37,374 nucleotides of DNA from Polytrichum commune (lineage: Eukaryota > Streptophyta > Polytrichopsida > Polytrichales > Polytrichaceae): contig CATNTY010000022.1 of assembly GCA_950295325.1 (NCBI GenBank), positions 1-37,374 on the forward strand, written 5' to 3'. The notes below the pieces were generated by a model. The model searched no databases. It saw only the letters and a program-made list of their open reading frames with translations, and was not told the origin of the DNA. The stretch's first letter is position 1. Every line of letters begins with the position of its first letter. The position numbers and the translations under genes are program-made. This document shows positions 1-8,840 of the stretch, in pieces.

Positions 1-862
1 CACCACATTGTAAGATGAGTAGGTTTTGTTGTGTATGGTATTTTGTTGTTATGGTTAATCGTGGTTTTTGGTTGGATTTTTGTGTGATTGATTTATGTTG
101 GATTGCGTGAGAGTGGGAGAAGGTTGGTGGTGTGAGCAAATTGTTTGTGTGTTTGGATGTGTGTGTGGTGTTATTGGGATGATTTAGATGAGTTAAGTTG
201 TAATTTTGGGATTGTGGTGGATGTTGTTTGATATAGTCTTCATATATAATTGTACGGTGTATGTGGTAGTGTGTTTTGAGGGTTTTTGGGATGAAATGAT
301 GTGCATGTTGGTGGGTGTAAATTTCGGGGATGGTTGTAAAGAATTTTGTGAGCGGGCCCGGGTTAGTTTCTATGTCTCCTCCTAGTGTTATGAGTATGGT
401 ATTGTTCCAAGTGTAGTATTTTATGAGTTTGACTATGGGAGTTTTTAGGTGGGTATTTGTGAAGTAGTAGATGTTTCCTATGTGAAGTGTGGGTTGTATG
501 GGTGGGATGATGGTGGGAGGTGAATTTGTTTGTTGTGTAAGGTGAAGGGAGTAATGTGCTTTATGTGGATTTTTAAAATTTATATGGCTTTGGTATGTTG
601 TTGGTGTTGGTGCGTTGTGTTGGTTTAGAGTGATGAATTGAGTCCATATGGTTGAGACAATAAGGGCATAGATGAGAGTGGTAGCAAAAGACTTAGTGCA
701 AGTGCACTTTTTATTTATATATATAAAAAATAGAAAACACATATTGTATGCAATGAATGACCATGTGTATACTAGTGGGTTGCTATTCATTTTGGGAGTT
801 TGGGCCTTTGTGGTAACTTGATGGGGAGTGCCGGTAGTGACTAATGTTGAAGCCCAGTGGTG
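1..862 (-). CDS. LINE ORF2, amino-terminal 287 codons, cut by window edge, no own start codon needed if read through
   Basis: The frame is open from the codon after the ORF1 TAG (862) to the left edge with no stop. It is in the same frame as ORF1. The first in-frame ATG is at 790, followed by 742, so independent initiation is possible, but readthrough of the TAG would also work. The sense strand is very rich in C and A and poor in G. Residues equivalent to 382-353 form a 2A-type motif. The last codons at the window edge read LLILQCG, which matches the start of the third 2A-like motif in the plus-strand copy, so a second motif probably lies just outside. The catalytic domains are not in the window. 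The large amino-terminal region before the endonuclease has no recognisable fold. Confidence 0.7.
353..382 (-). other. Canonical 2A-type ribosome-skipping motif in LINE ORF2 (copy L)
   Basis: The residues read GGDIETNPGP, which matches the 2A consensus D-[VI]-E-x-N-P-G-P. They follow a hydrophobic run (TILITL) as in known 2A peptides. In known cases the ribosome fails to join the last Gly and Pro, releasing the upstream product and continuing downstream. Here it would separate ORF1 plus about 170 ORF2 residues from the rest of ORF2, or release a leader from ORF2. Activity is inferred; the motif is directly visible. Confidence 0.8.
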
Positions 863-2476
863 CTAGTTGTAGCGTGGTGGTGTCGTCCGTTGGGTTGTGC
901 GGCATTTGTGGGAGTCGGGCGGGGAGGGGTCCGGTAGGGTAGCGGCGATTGTTTGCATGATGTTGTGGATTCGATGATTTGATTGTTGAAATTCCACGGC
1001 CATTGCGCTCATGATGTTGTGGATGTTAGCCGCATGTGATTTAAGTGTCTCCGTGGAAGATTCGATTCTCGTATCCGTGTTGTGGTTGATGTTGTTGGTG
1101 ATCGTGTTGAGTTTAACATCCATTGTGTCGACTAGGTCCTTCATAGATTTGTTGAAGAGCTTCTCCAAGACTAAGGGAGATGTGGCGGCGGTATTACTCA
1201 TGGCTTGGGCCTTTTGTGCGATGACTTCCCGCACCGGTGCGTGCGCAAGACGGATGGCGGTGGGGTTAGGAGCGGAACCATCTATGCTACCTTTGTGTGG
1301 AACAAAGTCCACTCTCCGTCCGAAGATGTACGAAGACTTGTGCAACCATTCGGTGTAGATGGCGGCATTCAAGCATTGGATGTGGCACCATCCGGCTTGC
1401 CGATCATCCTCTTGCTTAGTTTTGTACCCGAATGTGACTCCCGTAACATTCTCTTCTCCGAGTAGTTTCTTGAGAGCCTTGGTGATGGTTGATTGGGACT
1501 CCCGTTGGGGGAGGTTATTAGCCACGAGAGTGGTGCTAATTCGAAGCTCGGATGGGTTCCCCGCATCCTTGTCCTTGGTGATGCTTACCTTGAGACGCTC
1601 GGAGCGGTAGGTGAGACCATTGTTGAGAATGTCCTCCCTTGCTTCCTCGGTGGTGAGCGTGATGAATGCGAAGTCTTTGTCGGTGTCCGACTTGGTGAGG
1701 GAGAGAATTTCGATGTCGCGGCCGTCGTAGTAGGAATCCTTCATGAGGTCTCGGAGGATGTCCGTAGCCGTGTTGTCTCGAAGGGCTTCTCCTTTGAGGT
1801 GGAGCCTCATGTTACAGGCTTTGGTGATAAGTTCAAAGCCCTTTTCTACTTTACCAATGACTTTTTCACCATCACCCATGGTCATGACGAAAGCCCTTTC
1901 TCCGCGGAGGAGGGCTAACCCATCACGTTTTGGGTGCATAAGATGGATTTTGATAAATCCGGCCCAATTCCGTGTGATAGTATTAATGCCAATGTCTACG
2001 GGGTTAGAGTAGGAGGCCCCTAGTGGCATATTCATGATTTTTAGTCTCTCCATGCATGCTACTTTAACCTCCCTCCTACTAAGCTTCTTATAATCACCAT
2101 CAAATCTTATGGTGACATGGAAGCCCTCCGTGAGGCCCGAGTCTTGGGATATTTTCTCATACCTTGGGATTTGCGTGAAATGAAGATGTTGTCCAGGAAC
2201 CGCGTCCGGTCGTTCGGAAGGGTAGAGGACTTGTTTCGTCCTTGGGAAGGCACGCCGAATTGAACGGAATTCTTGGATTTCGGATGAAGGTGTCCCGGTG
2301 GCACGAAATTCCTCATCCGTTCGGGTCTCCTTCAATTCTCTCTTGCCACGTTGGATGTAGAGTGTTTCTTGCATTAGAAAGCCTAACCACATTTGGCCAA
2401 GCATGTCAATGCCCAATGTGTTTGTGCGTTTTGATCTTGTGTAAGTGTGGAGTGAGGTATTCTTACTTGGTGCCAT
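863..2476 (-). CDS. LINE ORF1 protein: three RRM-like domains plus coiled coil
   Basis: This is an intact 537-residue frame. The first ATG is used because an in-frame TAA lies a few codons upstream. Three similar alpha/beta modules can be read: about residues 117-200 (core WAGFIKIHL), 222-300 (core KDFAFITLT) and 312-395 (LVANNLP then GWCHIQCL). Each has an RNP1-like strand followed by a helix and a last strand, which suggests RNA-recognition motifs. Residues 436-512 are rich in spaced Leu/Ile/Met/Val and probably form a coiled coil for multimerisation. The role is inferred from other LINE ORF1 proteins: binding element RNA in a ribonucleoprotein. No zinc knuckle is visible. It ends in TAG (865-863), and ORF2 continues directly in the same frame. 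Base composition is balanced, unlike the strongly G-poor ORF2. Confidence 0.75.
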   Translation of the reverse strand: MAPSKNTSLHTYTRSKRTNTLGIDMLGQMWLGFLMQETLYIQRGKRELKETRTDEEFRATGTPSSEIQEFRSIRRAFPRTKQVLYPSERPDAVPGQHLHFTQIPRYEKISQDSGLTEGFHVTIRFDGDYKKLSRREVKVACMERLKIMNMPLGASYSNPVDIGINTITRNWAGFIKIHLMHPKRDGLALLRGERAFVMTMGDGEKVIGKVEKGFELITKACNMRLHLKGEALRDNTATDILRDLMKDSYYDGRDIEILSLTKSDTDKDFAFITLTTEEAREDILNNGLTYRSERLKVSITKDKDAGNPSELRISTTLVANNLPQRESQSTITKALKKLLGEENVTGVTFGYKTKQEDDRQAGWCHIQCLNAAIYTEWLHKSSYIFGRRVDFVPHKGSIDGSAPNPTAIRLAHAPVREVIAQKAQAMSNTAATSPLVLEKLFNKSMKDLVDTMDVKLNTITNNINHNTDTRIESSTETLKSHAANIHNIMSAMAVEFQQSNHRIHNIMQTIAATLPDPSPPDSHKCRTTQRTTPPRYN

Positions 2477-2518
2477 GGGTGTGGACTGTCCGGGAAGAAC
2501 CGGCGATTAGTTGCAGAT

Positions 2519-2708
2519 GAACTGGTTGAGTTCGAGAAATAACCAGTTGAAGTTCAAGACTTCAGGAAATTTACCAATCGTTTTAGAGGAATCTATAGAA
2601 TATACCTCAAATGAATAAAGCAAAACTGGAAGATGCCAACATGTAACTGGTTGGATTTAGGATCACTAGGATCTTGACCGACTATGCCCAAAAACTTCCC
2701 GGGCACTG
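2519..2708. repeat. Dispersed repeat, copy 1 (about 200 bp)
   Basis: This segment, from AACTGGTTGAGTT to CCGGGCACTG, aligns along its length with 17557-17760 and with a version broken by two insertions at 30521-31480. Shared landmarks are AGAAATAACC, TTTAGAGGAAT, CAACATGT, CACTAGGATCT and GGGCACTG. No reading frame is conserved. It may be part of a larger unrecognised element. It matters because it supplies empty sites for two MITEs inserted in copy 3. The LINE 5' end abuts it. Confidence 0.7.
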
Positions 2709-4156
2709 CAGTGAAATTCGGTGAGATGTACTGGACTCACAGATGTAACATTTGAGTGAAAACCCGGAATAGTGGATAGTAGAAAAATATCATCGACAGT
2801 AGGTACTTATCATCGCCCCCGACACAAGTTGAATGCAGGAAGGTGGGTGACGTCGACGAGGTATGGGGGCCATTCACGGTTGGGGTACTACTTTTGGCCG
2901 TCTAACGGAAAACGGACTTTTTTGGATAACTTCACATGCTTGGTATGCTTAGATTTGTATTGTGAAGCATATTTTGGATCATACCTACATTTCATACTCC
3001 ATATCGAGTACACTGACAAAGTTAATTTAGAAGGAATAGGGTCATCTAAGATATCCTTTTGATTCCTTAAAGGACATTCAGGAGTGTTGTCTATATTGTT
3101 CACCTTAGGATCAAGGAATGAAAAGGACAACAAGAATCAATCGAAATGATCCCAAATTTTTTCCTCACACTCATCGTTCAAGTGTGTACCAATAGAACCA
3201 AATATGTATTGAATAGCAATTGCCCAACTTTACATGTGGCACCAAACATGTCCAAATATACATATACTCACGGCCACACGTAAAAGGAACGTCTAGTATT
3301 AGAATTGGACAAAAAAAATTATATGAATGAACACATGACACTTTTACCAAGGTACCAAGATACATAACAAGAAATAATTGACCACCAATGCACACCTAAA
3401 TAGCAAAAAAATGCCACTGATGTGGCCTAGGGTTTAGGGTTTAGGGTGATTATTAAATAAATAATAAAAATCTTTCTTGATAAAGCTTATGAACTATCTA
3501 CTTATTTATGTAAAATTTATTGATCAAATAATAGTAAATCATGATAAAAACTAAGATCAATGCGACAAAGTCCTTAAGTCCTTTGTCCCAAGAGTACCCC
3601 AACCATGAATGGCCCCTATGGCCAATGTCGCTGTGTTCGTAAGGCGACATTCCACCCCCCCCCCCCTCCCGCACTAGTGATATATGGACCACAACAACAT
3701 GGTCTAATGTTTGGGTCGTCCTACCTAAACCATCTTGATATGAGTTCTTAATTGGGTTCTTGATATGAACACCCGCTCAAAGTATTTGCATCTTACAACA
3801 TTCTTCAATATTTGTGTGGTTTTATCCATGTTCTTACATTTATAACTATCTCAAAATGCCGAAAAAGTCCCAAATTAACGAATATAGTGATGAATGTTTC
3901 AACTAAAACTGAATGAAACCACTAAATCACAACTAACGATGGGGGAGGCAGAATTTTGTAAGAACCTGGACATGGAATGGCTTCCCAATCTAATGCCCCA
4001 AGTGATACCTCAAGTGATACCTCAAATGAACTAGGTACTTGAAACCCTGTTTCAACTAAAATTGAATTGAATTATTAAGTCCAAACTGAAGATGGAGTAA
4101 ACAAACTTTATAAGTTTTTTGGAGATGGGAAGGCTTTCAAAAATTTGATTTGATTA
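2709..4156. other. Intergenic DNA, no gene seen
   Basis: No convincing coding frame was seen; short frames here lack domain or composition support. It contains an interstitial telomere-like array (about 3427-3447) and a 12-base C tract (3655-3666). Near 3895-4060 there is a diverged direct duplication starting GTTTCAACTAAAA at two places about 160 bases apart. Confidence 0.5.
3427..3447 (+). repeat. Interstitial plant-type telomere repeat (TTTAGGG, under three units)
   Basis: The sequence contains AGGGTTTAGGGTTTAGGG, matching the Arabidopsis-type telomere unit common in land plants and many green algae. It is too short to be a telomere. It supports a streptophyte or green-lineage origin. Confidence 0.7.
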
Positions 4157-5899
4157 TCAAGTGAAAAACAATCTCTGCGATGTTTTGAATTCACAGACAA
4201 CAAAGTTGCGGGTCTTCACCCCGTGAACAATCTCCGCAAAACTGGAACACATGGCATTGTTTCCATCCAGTTCCTTAATTGGCGAGAACTTGAACTTGTT
4301 GCAGTAATCACACACCTGCAAGAAGTAGGCCATGTCTTCAATGGCCCAGTCCTTCACTTTGATATTGTGCTGCATAAAGTACACTGAAGAACTCCATTGC
4401 TCAGACAACACCGGTTCTACTTTTGCTGAATATTGAACGCCATCCATTTCAAACGGGATGCTCTGCGCGCGCCCCTTCGAACCTTCTTTCCTTGGCACTT
4501 CAATTGTGCTGAGAATTGGGTCAAGGGTAGTCGCCTTGCGCTTGTCGAATTTGATGTGTGTGACAAGCAAGACCTGCTTCACCACTTTGGAAGATGCCTC
4601 TTGGGTTACAAAGTTACCGCACTTGAACTGCGTCGAGATCGTTGCCATGAATGTGAACAGGAACACTCACGTCTCCCTGTTGGAAAATTGCAAGATGACC
4701 CACTTCACAGACCTCGATATCCAGTACTGAACAAACCTCCAGATCTTGTTCGCCCAATACGAGAATAAATCCATCAGAACGATGAATATGCTGAAAATAA
4801 TGGACCAGAAATTGAAATTGCGTGCTTGCAAAATCAAAGGCCAGATCGATGCAAACCTCATGAAGTTCTGATTGAGAATCTCCCTGGCACTGTAATCAAA
4901 GAAACAAATGGTCTGTGGTGATATGTCGTAGCCTTTTCCAGAGAGCACATGACTCATGGTGTCCTCAAAGCTCAATCTTCGGATCAAATGTACCTTGGGC
5001 CACAACAAGTCATCGTCTCTTCCAAACTGCACCTGACGAGTTCGACTTGTGTACATTGTGTATAACAACTTCATGTGCTGTGCTCGTTGTCTGGTAGTCA
5101 AGCATGTATAAGGGGGCTGAAGATCTGTGAATGAAACCTCGACGTTATAGTCGCCAACAGCAACGATGGTCATGGCCTCGGTAGGCGAGTTCAAGGCGCC
5201 TCTCTCTGAATCAGGGAGAGCATTTTTGTCCACAGAAACCTCGTCGTTGTAGTCGCCAACATCAACGATGGTCACGGCCTCGGTAGGCGAGTTCAAGGTG
5301 CCTCTCTCTGAGTCAGGGAGAGCGTCTTTGTCCAGAGAAATCTCGCCGTTCAAGGCGCCTCTCTCTGAGTCAGGGAGAGCGTCTTTGTCCACAGAAACCT
5401 CGACGTTGTAGTCGCCAACAGCACCGATGGTCATGGCCTTGGTAGGCGAGTTCAAGGCGTCTTTGTCAGGGAGAGCGTCTTCTTTGTCAGGGAGAGCATC
5501 TTTGTCCACATCTAGGTCATCTCGCATCAAGATGAGCTCTCGCGTCTTGTACCAAGAATCGAATCCGTGCCAAGAAGATGACACGGTCACGTAGGGGAGC
5601 CGGAAAAACTTGGCGGTGCGAACGAACTGCCAGATAGAATAGGCCATCTGAAACCAGAGAAGAAAGCTCTGCAGGGAATTGAACTTCGCAATGGCATCGG
5701 GTCTGAGGAAGCTCATGACGACAACAAAAGACCCAAAATCGATCAAAATTACCAGTGTATGATGATTCTTTGCTTCAAAGTAGGTTCTCTTCCTTACACC
5801 TGCACTATCGCGCACCTCTCCAAAAGGGAAGCCCGAAACACCATGGGCAGCGCCGTGGAACAGCAGTGGCCTGGGAGTGGCTCCCGGGACTGCGAAGGT
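4157..5899 (-). CDS. Unrecognised multi-pass membrane protein with internal 34-36-residue repeats; incomplete or disabled
   Basis: One minus-strand frame is open from 5899 down to 4157, except for a TGA at 4669-4667. No proven start is seen; the first methionine (MSF) is well inside, and the 5' end may lie in an upstream exon ending at an AG near 5889. Counting from 5815, hydrophobic spans lie near residues 18-37, 47-66, 333-352 and 359-378. Between them are repeats built on VDKDALPDSERGALN and SPTEAMTIVAVGDYNVEVS: three full units plus a shortened one. After the TGA the frame continues about 169 codons with clearly protein-like sequence. The TGA lies within ACGTGAGT, which resembles a 5' splice site, but a short intron to the next AG would break the frame, so a nonsense mutation is equally possible. 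The family and function are not recognised. Confidence 0.5.
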
Positions 5900-5904
5900 T
5901 CAAA

Positions 5905-6171
5905 CAGGCATAACTTCCTCACTACTTGCCCGAATGGGGCAAGTGAGGTGTTTATGAGCATCTACGTGAAACGTAGATGCCGATAGAGTGGTTGGTTTTG
6001 AGAATCCAAGAGCACACATGGAAGTTATGGGGGTCTGAAGCTGCTGGGGGCTTCTAGCCCCAGCGGCGAAGGGAAAAGGCATGGCATGAAGGTCAGATAC
6101 TTCACATGGGATGAGTACATCATGTACATGATAAAGGGCACAAGCATGGTCAAGTACACAGTCTATATGTT
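5905..6171. other. Hairpin-rich segment, possible terminal region of hAT relic 1
   Basis: It begins CAGGCATAA, similar to the CAGGGCATAAA end of the hAT element at 31745. It contains three inverted repeats: 5924-5944 (ACTTGCCC/GGGCAAGT, extending as CCTCA/TGAGG), 5959-5979 (CATCTACGT/ACGTAGATG) and 6043-6064 (GCTGGGG/CCCCAGC, one bulged base). The hAT at 31745 also has several palindromes just inside its end. The stretch ends in TATATGTTTGACAAAG, which also precedes the repeat at 31924. No matching right end was found, so the assignment is tentative. Confidence 0.35.
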
Positions 6172-6185
6172 TGACAAAGTTTTTG
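6172..6185. repeat. Target-site duplication, left copy (14 bp)
   Basis: TGACAAAGTTTTTG here is identical to 14373-14386. The pair flanks the plus-strand LINE. The undisturbed sequence, TTTGACAAAGTTTTTGCAAG, is present at 31922-31941, confirming what the target looked like before insertion. Confidence 0.85.
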
Positions 6186-6293
6186 TTCAACAATATAGGC
6201 AATATTTGTCACATAACACACATACATCTTAAAACCCCAAAAACCAAAAACATACAATATTACACATGGAACAACTCCACACTCATTCTTCTA

Positions 6294-6323
6294 GGCGGAG
6301 ACATACAACTTAACCCGGGCCCA
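6294..6323 (+). other. 2A-like motif 1 of copy R (GGDIQLNPGP)
   Basis: It follows TLILL and aligns with the canonical motif of copy L. Gln replaces the consensus Glu. NPGP is intact. The site is the orthologous position of the two copies, so the change is either decay or a tolerated variant. Confidence 0.7.
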
Positions 6324-6608
6324 CTATCACACACCTCAAAAAGACCCCACATAAACTGCACACCAAAATCAAGATAAGATCCTATGATTAATTCAACCAC
6401 ACCCAAAATCCAATATGCCCAACTAGAAAGGCTACCCCCCACACACCTAACAAAACACACTACTCACCCCACCACACTCGGCCTAGGCCACCTACATCAA
6501 CATACACCACCACCCTCCAAATTCTCGCCACATCACCTTACTCACACACTCACACCAACATATAAACTAGCTACATACATTATAGACCTACAAACACTCA
6601 TACTTCTT

Positions 6609-6638
6609 AGTTGTGACATACAACCTAACCCCGGACCA
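6609..6638 (+). other. 2A-like motif 2 of copy R (SCDIQPNPGP)
   Basis: It follows TLILL, the same Leu-rich lead-in as motif 1, about 105 codons downstream. NPGP is intact, with Gln at the Glu position. The repeated lead-in plus motif suggests an internal duplication rather than chance. Confidence 0.65.
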
Positions 6639-6824
6639 AACACACACATAACCAATAACCTCCCCCGGGATTATACACAAAGGCAAAGACACTATTTCAT
6701 ACCTAATACCACCACACCCAAGCCCTCATACACACACCTAGAAAGATTACTCTCAATACACCTAACACATAACTCGCTTAACCAAGAACTAACCAACATA
6801 CACAGTCACCTCCTCCTACTACAA

Positions 6825-6854
6825 TGTGGAGATATCCACCCTAATCCAGGCCCC
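6825..6854 (+). other. 2A-like motif 3 of copy R (CGDIHPNPGP)
   Basis: It follows HLLLLQ, 72 codons after motif 2. NPGP is intact, with His at the Glu position. In copy L the window ends exactly inside the corresponding stretch (LLILQCG), showing that the site is shared by the family. Confidence 0.65.
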
Positions 6855-7499
6855 ATGCCCAACCTATTACAAACACACCTCACCTCCCACAAAAGACGTC
6901 AAACAACATACTTCCTTTCATGCACGATTAAATTTCAACCGGAATACCAACACCTAGCTACTACATTCAAACCTCTCTTCCAAAATATACACGTCCTACA
7001 CACACAAACAATTAACTCACTCCCATACCTATACAACTATATACAACAACATAGTACACATCCCCCCCCCATGGATAATCTATGCAATGATCGTAATAAT
7101 TAGTCCCTCAATTATAATATGTAACACACAACTACAACAACAACCTACACAAGATTGGACAACTCAACTACTAGTCTACTAGATAAAATGACAAGACTGA
7201 CCAACCCACCGGAGAGGCACATAAACACACCACATCCTTATACACAATTTCGGAACATATACGAAGATACAATCACCCCTCCCAACACAATACACAACAA
7301 ACTATATGACTACATACACCAAAACCATGCTTTACTCAACATTCAACATTTACAAGAAACATTTCCATACTTACCAAGACAACTATTAATAGAGGCACTA
7401 AGAGTTAACGAGCCCATAAATGAATACACACGCCCTAACCCCCCTCCAATTCCAAACCCGACACCTTCGCACAATCCAACCCCACTAACTAGCCAAAAC

Positions 7500-8240
7500 A
7501 CATACGCTATAACCTGAAACGCATCATCACTTAACACCGCCATGCCATGCCTCCAAGACCTAATTACACATCACCAACAACCCCCGTTAATCATCACCAT
7601 ACAAGAAACCAAATTGACCGCCACTAAATCCACAAAACACATACAACGCCTATTCCCTCAATATAAACACTTCTTTAATAACACACATAACATCACAAAG
7701 GTCACACGCCAACGAATAACATATAGAGGATTCAGAGGAGGCCTACTCCTACTAATCCATAATAAACATGCATTCCCGAGTAACCTCTCCAAAATACCCA
7801 CCCCCGCCGATATATCCCCGTTCCTCCAAATAACACGAATAGCAAACCATCCTTTACAACCCTGGATCCTAATTAATCTATACATGCCTTCACACGAGGA
7901 AGACCTCCCCCTCATCCCCATCATACAAACCACCATAACTAACCAAATAGCCACCCACCCTAACCACATATATATCTTGTGCGGAGACTTCAATAGGGAC
8001 ATAGCTCTAATAAATAGACAAAACGACCAACAAATGGAAGACTATAATTGGCGTTCATTTACTACCGGCCTTGAACTATCATACGTCCCGACAAACACAA
8101 CATTCTCAAGACAAGGAGGACATAACTACACACAAAACAGCTTAATAAATGGATTCTTCATAAAAACCTCCCAAAACCATCAGTACACCTCAACTACAAA
8201 CCAAACTATTCAGTTAAACTCCGATCATTTACCTATATAA
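7500..8240 (+). pseudogene. LINE endonuclease domain (apurinic/exonuclease III-like)
   Basis: Motifs in order are NASSLN (the preceding TGA at 7515 replaces the usual Trp of WN), QETKL, GGLLLLI, NLYMPSH, CGDFN, TFSRQGG and SDHLP. These match the apurinic-like endonuclease of LINEs, which nicks target DNA to prime reverse transcription. The motif that usually reads S-x-I-D has Asn in place of Asp (SLINGFF), one more sign of decay. A stop lies immediately after SDHLPI. Confidence 0.8.
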
Positions 8241-8840
8241 CTACAAATTCCCCCAAACACACTAATCGCCAAATTCCCCACCACACACTCCGATCCACCA
8301 CCAAGAATATTCAACCCCATCCCAAAAGAAAACCTAGGAAACTTCCACACCAAATTTTTCGAGAACAACTCCAACCAAATAGACGAGCTTATACACCTAT
8401 TAAAAAATAACCACCTAACCAATGAACAATGGCAACAAACTTGCAATTCACTAAATACCCTTACCGACAATATTACGTCCACAGTCCTCGAGATATGTAG
8501 CGCCCCACCCATCCCCACACTACCACTTAGGATCACCAAGCAAGGCAGATACCTCCCAAAGAAATCCCAAAAAGAATGGAAAACACACCTCTCTACCTAT
8601 CACCTAATTCGGAAAGCCGTATACATTATAAAAAAACAATCCCAACTGGCATACTCATCCCATTATCACACAAGAACTTAACAACCATAGACACGCCACG
8701 ATACCCCCACCACCAAACCCCCCCCCTCACGAATGAAACATGGATAGAAAACTTAGCAAATATTGCCAAAGAAGCTAAAAATAAGGCCCGCAAAATCACA
8801 ACCGATTATACCACCAAACAAATAAAAGAAAACCATATCT

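Larger units (their letters stand above)
1..2518 (-). mobile_element. LINE (non-LTR retrotransposon), Dualen/RandI-like, 5' part, copy L
   Basis: This is the 5' portion of a minus-strand non-LTR element that leaves the window at position 1. It holds ORF1 (2476-863) and the start of ORF2 (862-1). It is assigned to the same family as the plus-strand copy at 6186-14372 because the two ORF2 amino-terminal regions align. Both contain an IGNI tract, then HLKTP, then YYTWNN, then a 2A-type motif, in the same order and spacing. The 5' end is not precisely defined; a dispersed repeat begins at 2519, so the 5' untranslated region is at most about 40 bases. ORF1 is uninterrupted, so this copy is younger or better preserved than the other. 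The 3' end and any target-site duplication are outside the window. Confidence 0.8.

Noticed and set aside
1011-2520. Several plus-strand frames (1011-1358, 1493-1918, 1743-2012 and others) opposite ORF1
   Set aside because: They are shadows of the minus-strand ORF1, which has domain-like content and a continuous 537-codon frame.
3427-3447. A true telomere or chromosome end
   Set aside because: Fewer than three TTTAGGG units, with ordinary sequence on both sides.
4626-4670. A 43-base intron removing the TGA at 4669-4667
   Set aside because: It would be shorter than normal plant introns and would shift the frame away from the protein-like sequence that follows.
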